This document shows positions 49,383 through 53,883 of a DNA stretch of 53,883 bases, piece by piece. The stretch comes from Virgibacillus_O xinjiangensis (lineage in GTDB: Bacteria; Bacillota; Bacilli; Bacillales; Amphibacillaceae). Below the pieces are notes generated by a model, which saw nothing but the letters and a program-made list of their open reading frames with translations, did not search any database and was not told the origin of the DNA. Made by a program: the position numbers and the translations under genes. Within the stretch, counting starts at the first letter, position 1; every line of letters starts with the position of its first letter. Where the stretch lies: contig NZ_JBHRSA010000028.1 in assembly GCF_042643145.1 (NCBI RefSeq), positions 1-53,883 on the forward strand, in the 5' to 3' direction.

Positions 49383-51104
49383 ATGAATAAAGACACAAAA
49401 CAGCTGATGGAGACGCAGCGGAAACTGAGAGATATAGAATTGGCACTCAACGAATCATCGATTGTAGCCATAACGGATCATCGCGGAGTCATTCAATTTG
49501 CCAATGACAAGTTCTGCGAAATATCAAAATACAGCCGAAAAGAAATTGTAGGAAGCAAGCAGAACATCGTCAATTCCGGCCACCACCCCCAGTCTTTCTT
49601 CAAGGAGCTTTGGAAAACCATCGGTTCCGGGAAAGTCTGGCGGGGTGAGATCAAAAATAAAGCAAAAGACGGCAGCCATTATTGGGTGGATACCACCATT
49701 GTCCCCTTTCTGAATGAGCATGGAAAGCCGTACCAATATATTGCCATTCGTCATGACATTACCAAACGGAAAGAATATGAAGCATATGTGGAAGGGATGG
49801 CCTACACCGACCCGCTTACAGGTCTGCCAAACCGGCACCAGTTGAGTAGATGGATCGCTGGGCATCCTGCAGATAGAGAACACCCTTTCACCGTCCTCTT
49901 TGTGGATTTGGATCGCTTTAAATCGATCAATGACAATTTTGGCCACAGTTTTGGCGATCTGGTTCTACAAGAAGTCGCAAATCGGCTGAAGAACTGCCTT
50001 GGAAAAGAGGATTTTCTCACCAGGCAGGGCGGTGATGAATTTATTGTCATCCTTAACCAAGTTGAATGCCAGAATGTGATGCCAGTAGTCGAGCGGATTC
50101 TCGCAAAGATTGCAGAGCCATTCTGGGTGAATGACCATCAAATTCTGCTTTCAGCCAGCATCGGTATCAGCCGTGATGTGCTTGGAGCCAATGAAGCAGT
50201 TTTTGAAGGGTTTATCGAAGCAATGATCAGTAAAGCCGATACAGCCATGTACCACGCTAAAAGTCAGGGCGGAAATCAGTACTGCTTCAACACACCGGAT
50301 CAAAATATGGAAATGCAGCGCAACTACCAATTGGAAATGAAATTGAGAAAAGCATTGGAAAATGAAGAGTTCACCGTCGTTTACCAACCGCTGGTAAACC
50401 TGAATAACGGCCAAATGGCAGGAATCGAAGCCCTCCTGCGCTGGCATAACCCCGAGCTGGGGAGCGTGCCGCCGAGTGAATTCATTCCGATTCTGGAAAC
50501 ATTCGGGCTGATCATCCCTGTCGGGAGATGGGTATTATATGAAGTATGCCGGCAAATGAAGGCGTGGCAGCAACAAGGTATCATGATGGAACGGGCGTCC
50601 GTTAATGTATCCCCTCTGCAATTGAAAGGCGGCAATTTCGCCTGTGAGCTGAAGGAGATTCTTACGGAAACACAGCTCGACCCATCCTATCTTGAACTGG
50701 AAATAACCGAGGGCACAATCCTGCAAATCAAGGATTCCTCCGATACATTGGACAGTTTGCAGGAGATCGGGGTAAAAGTATCAATTGATGATTTCGGCAC
50801 CGGCTACTCTTCCTTGAGTTATTTGAAACAACTGCCCATCGATACGCTTAAAATTGATAAATCTTTCATCGACGACCTGGATGCCGATGGGGAATTCCTC
50901 GTCAACACCATCATCCATATGGGGAAAAACCTAAAGTTCAAGGTACTGGCAGAAGGAATTGAAAATGAAAACCAACTCTCCTATCTCAAACAGCAGAAAT
51001 GCAACGAAGGGCAAGGGTATCTCTTCAGCAAACCAGTCCAAAAGGAGGAGATCCCGAATCTCTACCATCAAACCAACCGTCCGGGCCTTCCGGCGGGAAA
51101 ATAA
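49383..51104 (+). CDS. PAS-GGDEF-EAL cyclic-di-GMP protein
   Basis: A 573-aa cytosolic sensor with a PAS domain (about 18-130, typical NDKFCEISKYSRKEIVG), a GGDEF domain with the intact GGDEF motif at 216-220, and an EAL domain with EALLRW at 349-354, DDFGTGYSSLSYL and other catalytic blocks. It lacks the RxxD inhibitory site before GGDEF. Both enzymatic halves look active, so it may make and degrade c-di-GMP, the net effect set by the PAS signal. No membrane helix is present. The gene has GAGG before ATG and a terminator after. It is monocistronic. Confidence 0.88.
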   Translation: MNKDTKQLMETQRKLRDIELALNESSIVAITDHRGVIQFANDKFCEISKYSRKEIVGSKQNIVNSGHHPQSFFKELWKTIGSGKVWRGEIKNKAKDGSHYWVDTTIVPFLNEHGKPYQYIAIRHDITKRKEYEAYVEGMAYTDPLTGLPNRHQLSRWIAGHPADREHPFTVLFVDLDRFKSINDNFGHSFGDLVLQEVANRLKNCLGKEDFLTRQGGDEFIVILNQVECQNVMPVVERILAKIAEPFWVNDHQILLSASIGISRDVLGANEAVFEGFIEAMISKADTAMYHAKSQGGNQYCFNTPDQNMEMQRNYQLEMKLRKALENEEFTVVYQPLVNLNNGQMAGIEALLRWHNPELGSVPPSEFIPILETFGLIIPVGRWVLYEVCRQMKAWQQQGIMMERASVNVSPLQLKGGNFACELKEILTETQLDPSYLELEITEGTILQIKDSSDTLDSLQEIGVKVSIDDFGTGYSSLSYLKQLPIDTLKIDKSFIDDLDADGEFLVNTIIHMGKNLKFKVLAEGIENENQLSYLKQQKCNEGQGYLFSKPVQKEEIPNLYHQTNRPGLPAGK

Positions 51105-51118
51105 ACAAAAGAACTGTA

Positions 51119-51145
51119 GCCGTCCCATAATGGGGCGGTTTTTTC
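51119..51145 (+). terminator. rho-independent terminator
   Basis: Stem GCCGTCCC against GGGGCGGT (one G-T and one mismatch) and six T. Confidence 0.7.
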
Positions 51146-51335
51146 ATTTATCAACCTTCTTTCCTTATGCATACAAGCCCTCTTTCTAAATCAACCCCTA
51201 TACAATTTCTGTCGAAAACTGTATAGACTTTTAAAAACCCATCCGATATACTAGATTGGAAAGTCAGAAAGTTCAAATATGGTGTTCTTTTGAAACTACA
51301 TAGAAAACGATATGCTTGATAAAGGAGAGTTGTAG

Positions 51336-52733
51336 ATGGAAACAGCAATACAAGAAGCTGTCACTGAATTGAAGGCCCTATTGAAAGAAGATCAGATCAG
51401 TGAGAACCCAACAGTTTTGGAGCGGCATAGCCATGATGAATCCTACCATACGCCTGTTCCTCCAGACGCGGTAGTATTCCCAGGAAACACAGATGAGGTA
51501 AGCAAGATCATGCAGATAGCTGACTCTCACCACGTACCGGTCACCCCATTCGGTCTCGGTTCCAGCCTCGAAGGCCATGTGGTACCGGTAGAGCATGGAA
51601 TCAGCATCGACTTTTCTCTGATGGATAAAGTATTGGAAACCAAAGAAAAGGATTTTCTTGTCAAAGTACAACCCGGAGTAACCAGAACCCAATTGAACAA
51701 GGAACTGAAAAAATATGGATTGTTCTTCCCAGTTGATCCGGGAGCTGATGCTACTATAGGCGGAATGGCAGCCACCAATGCAAGTGGCACCTTATCTGTC
51801 CGCTACGGTATCATGCGGGAAAATGTCCGGGACATGGAAGTCGTGCTCGCAGACGGCACCGTCATCCATTCAGGCAGCCTTGCAGCGAAATCTTCCTCAG
51901 GCTACCATCTGAATGGTCTGTTCGTCGGCTCGGAGGGAACGTTGGGCTGTTTCACAGAGCTTACGCTCAAAGTGTATGGAATCCCGGAACAAATTACAGC
52001 TGCGCGAGCCTCTTTTTCCTCCGTGGATGAGGCGGTTGAAGCTGTTACTGCTGTGCTGCAAGCCGGCGTGCCGGTTGCGAGGATCGAAATCGTCGATGAA
52101 GCTTCCATGAAACAGGTCAATAATTACAGTGAATTGAATTACCAGGAGGTCCCTACTCTGTTCATGGAATTCCATGGCAATGAAGCAGGCCTTCAGCAAG
52201 ATGTTGATTTCACCGAAGAAATTCTTGGAGATTTCGGATGTTTGGACCTGCAATTTGAGACGGAAACGAAAGCACGGAACCAATTATGGGAGGCACGCCA
52301 CAACCTGGCTTACGCCTATGTCCACGGGCATCCCGGCAGAAAACTGATGGTAACCGATGTATGCCTGCCCATTACGGAAATGGCCGGAGCCATCCATCAT
52401 GCCAGGGAAGCACTCGAAAACCTTGGGCTCCCCGGTGGCATAACCGGACATGTTGGTGACGGAAATTACCATGTGTTGTTGATGATCGATATGGACAGGA
52501 AAGAAGAGGTAGAGAAAGCACAGGAATTGAATTCCCGTATCGTGGAATATGCCCTTTCCCGCGGGGGGACCTGTACAGGTGAGCATGGGGTTGGTATCGG
52601 CAAACGGAAATATCAGCTTAAGGAACATGGAGATGCGTTGAAAGTAATGGATAAAATCAAACAGGCATTGGATCCGAAAGGTCTGCTGAACCCAAGTAAG
52701 CTATCCTACAAAGAAGAGGAGGCTGTACAGTGA
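51336..52733 (+). CDS. FAD-dependent 2-hydroxyacid dehydrogenase (GlcD/D-lactate type)
   Basis: A 465-aa flavoprotein of the VAO/PCMH family. The FAD pyrophosphate loop is PFGLGSSLEGHVVPVEHGIS (about 67-86), followed by DPGADATIGGMAATNASGT (about 133-151) and a C-terminal cap with HVGDGNYHVLL and GEHGVGIGKRKY. It matches D-lactate and glycolate dehydrogenases that feed electrons to the chain. The GlcE/GlcF partners are absent, so it more likely acts alone as a D-lactate dehydrogenase. The ATG has AAGGAGAG upstream. It overlaps the BASS-family transporter by four bases, which suggests the transporter delivers its substrate. Confidence 0.85.
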   Translation: METAIQEAVTELKALLKEDQISENPTVLERHSHDESYHTPVPPDAVVFPGNTDEVSKIMQIADSHHVPVTPFGLGSSLEGHVVPVEHGISIDFSLMDKVLETKEKDFLVKVQPGVTRTQLNKELKKYGLFFPVDPGADATIGGMAATNASGTLSVRYGIMRENVRDMEVVLADGTVIHSGSLAAKSSSGYHLNGLFVGSEGTLGCFTELTLKVYGIPEQITAARASFSSVDEAVEAVTAVLQAGVPVARIEIVDEASMKQVNNYSELNYQEVPTLFMEFHGNEAGLQQDVDFTEEILGDFGCLDLQFETETKARNQLWEARHNLAYAYVHGHPGRKLMVTDVCLPITEMAGAIHHAREALENLGLPGGITGHVGDGNYHVLLMIDMDRKEEVEKAQELNSRIVEYALSRGGTCTGEHGVGIGKRKYQLKEHGDALKVMDKIKQALDPKGLLNPSKLSYKEEEAVQ

Positions 52734-53707
52734 ACATCTTGAATACCATCAGTACGCTTGCAGGAAAATACTTTGCAGTATTGGTCATTGTTGTGGCAGT
52801 CATAGCTTTCTTTGCACCGGGTCAATTCAGCTGGCTTGGTGCCTATGTCAGCATCCTTCTCGGAATCGTCATGTTCGGTATGGGTCTCACCCTGAAGGCA
52901 GTGGACTTTAAACTGGTTCTTACAAAACCTGTGCCAGTCTTGATCGGTGTAGCTGCCCAGTTCGTTATAATGCCGCTGGCAGCTTTCTCTATTGCCTATA
53001 TATTGAATTTGCCTCCGGCTGTTGCAGCCGGCCTGGTACTACTCGGCTCCGTCCCAGGAGGAACCTCTTCCAATGTGATGGTGTATCTTGCTAAAGGTGA
53101 TGTCGCACTGTCTATAGCGATGACCTCTCTGTCTACACTGTTGGCGCCAGTTGCTACCCCGTTCATCCTGCTTCTGCTTGCAGGACAATGGATGCCTGTA
53201 GATCCGGCTGCAATGTTCCTATCCATTTTCCAAGTTATCATTGTACCGATTGTACTTGGCCTGCTGATCAAGAGAATGTTTCCAACGGCTGTCGAAAAAA
53301 GCATAGATGTTGTCCCGTTGATATCCGTAGCGGCAATCATCATCATCGTAGCAGCAGTGGTCGCAGGCAATGCAGAAACAATCGCATCCTCCGGTCTGCT
53401 TGTATTTGCTTCCGTGGTATTGCATAACGCTTTCGGTGTACTGCTCGGTTATTTGGCTGCCCTTGCGATGAGACTGGATGAAACGAAGCGGAGAGCCATT
53501 TCCCTGGAAGTGGGTATGCAGAACTCTGGTCTTGGTGTCTCACTGGCAACCGTCCATTTTGAACCATTAGCCGCCCTGCCGAGCGCTGCGGCAGCAGTAT
53601 GGCATAACATTACCGGTCCTCTGCTCGCTTCCTTATGGTCCAGAAAAAAGGTTACTGGAGGAAAAGAAATGAGTTCAGTGGTACAACCCGCTAAGAAAGC
53701 GCAGTAA
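52730..53707 (+). CDS. BASS-family sodium symporter
   Basis: A 325-aa, ten-helix member of the bile acid:sodium symporter family. Marks are FGMGLTLKAVDFKLVLTKP (about 48-66), GSVPGGTSSNVMVYLAKGDV (about 104-123) and MQNSGLGVSLATVHF (about 262-276). Bacterial relatives take up organic acids such as pantoate (PanS) or pyruvate-like compounds with Na+. Translational coupling to the FAD 2-hydroxyacid dehydrogenase (GTGA overlap, ribosome site GAGGAGG) suggests that it imports that enzyme's substrate or a related acid; this is inference. The C-terminal tail after residue about 300 is charged and cytosolic. Confidence 0.85.
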   Translation: MNILNTISTLAGKYFAVLVIVVAVIAFFAPGQFSWLGAYVSILLGIVMFGMGLTLKAVDFKLVLTKPVPVLIGVAAQFVIMPLAAFSIAYILNLPPAVAAGLVLLGSVPGGTSSNVMVYLAKGDVALSIAMTSLSTLLAPVATPFILLLLAGQWMPVDPAAMFLSIFQVIIVPIVLGLLIKRMFPTAVEKSIDVVPLISVAAIIIIVAAVVAGNAETIASSGLLVFASVVLHNAFGVLLGYLAALAMRLDETKRRAISLEVGMQNSGLGVSLATVHFEPLAALPSAAAAVWHNITGPLLASLWSRKKVTGGKEMSSVVQPAKKAQ

Positions 53708-53786
53708 TTTTTAATAGGATGGAATGGAACACTCGACCACCTTTTAGATAATTGTAGGCGGATCATTTTCCATAAAAGCATGAAAA

Positions 53787-53814
53787 GACGCACGTTATAG
53801 AAATAACGTGCGTC
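53787..53814. terminator. first hairpin of a tandem pair at the right edge
   Basis: Perfect 12-bp stem GACGCACGTTAT against ATAACGTGCGTC with a 4-base loop. The A-run AAAAG before it makes it a terminator on the minus strand for a gene right of the window. Confidence 0.6.
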
Positions 53815-53817
53815 TCA

Positions 53818-53853
53818 GGCTGTCGAGAAAGTTCTCGACAGCCTTATTTTTTT
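53818..53853 (+). terminator. second hairpin, strong terminator
   Basis: Perfect 12-bp stem GGCTGTCGAGAA against TTCTCGACAGCC (2-base loop) followed by TTATTTTTTT. It would terminate the dehydrogenase/BASS operon. Confidence 0.8.
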
Positions 53854-53883
53854 GTTCATTTTTCTGAAATTCATTTTCTTCAC

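Overview
The window reads as chromosome of an endospore-forming Bacillaceae. Low-GC, well-spaced genes carry strong AGGAGG-type ribosome binding sites and TTG/GTG starts are frequent. Several products match Bacillus subtilis families closely (PatA, NfrA, KtrB/KtrD, SpoVAC/AD/AE, CstA, ThiT, TopB, YflT, CotY/CotZ, YqjW/UvrX). The mix of a K+ channel subunit, a CPA1 Na+/H+ antiporter and GltS would suit a moderately halophilic or alkali-tolerant genus (Halobacillus/Virgibacillus-like). That genus guess is an inference; the sequence alone does not fix it. No rRNA, tRNA, CRISPR array, transposase or phage block was seen.

Layout. 0-4.7 kb: YkyB-like protein, small proteins, DMT transporter, an FbpB-type micro-gene, aminotransferase PatA and signal peptidase I. 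4.9-7.6 kb: a zinc-ribbon/TPR membrane protein paired with a membrane-anchored trypsin-like protease, then a YjcZ-type sporulation peptide. 7.7-11.9 kb: Ktr/Trk channel subunit, YwpF-like protein, an HPr-like small protein, a lipoprotein and NfrA. 12.4-16.2 kb: a complete second-type spoVA operon (DUF1657, YhcN-like lipoprotein, SpoVAC, SpoVAD, SpoVAEb, DUF1657, DUF421-DUF1657 fusion) behind a near-perfect sigma-G promoter; this gene order is that of the spoVA2mob type linked to spore wet-heat resistance. 16.3-18.5 kb: a three-gene minus-strand operon of a small protein ending Cys-Cys, a cysteine-free ArsA-family ATPase and a quinone-oxidoreductase-like MDR enzyme. 18.6-23.4 kb: CstA with a cre site, glutamate dehydrogenase, and a transporter gene broken by a frameshift near its 5' end. 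23.5-27.9 kb: sigma-B-driven YflT, ThiT with a TPP riboswitch, YceI behind tandem operator-like repeats, and an aconitase-family hydratase with an altered Fe-S site.

28-34 kb is an iron-uptake block (YfhC-like nitroreductase, siderophore-binding lipoprotein, double-length permease, separate ATPase) with two Fur boxes, interrupted by a DCC-type thiol protein and VanW. 34-45 kb holds NDH-2, an SDR, an orphan C-terminal acyl-CoA-synthetase domain behind a cre, TopB, NhaP-type antiporter, GltS, Mn-catalase and an S13 carboxypeptidase with no signal peptide. 45-53.9 kb holds a LexA-controlled Y-family polymerase, a spore-coat group (SPOCS-like, CotY/Z-like, YuzC-like), a PAS-GGDEF-EAL protein, and a two-gene operon of a D-2-hydroxyacid dehydrogenase (GlcD type) and a BASS-family transporter.

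Main themes are spore biology (12.4-16.2 kb, 7.4 kb, 47-49 kb), iron and redox metabolism, ion homeostasis and carbon-catabolite control. Four short genes (29-51 aa) and one 41-aa zinc-site gene were found by reading the intergenic spaces directly.
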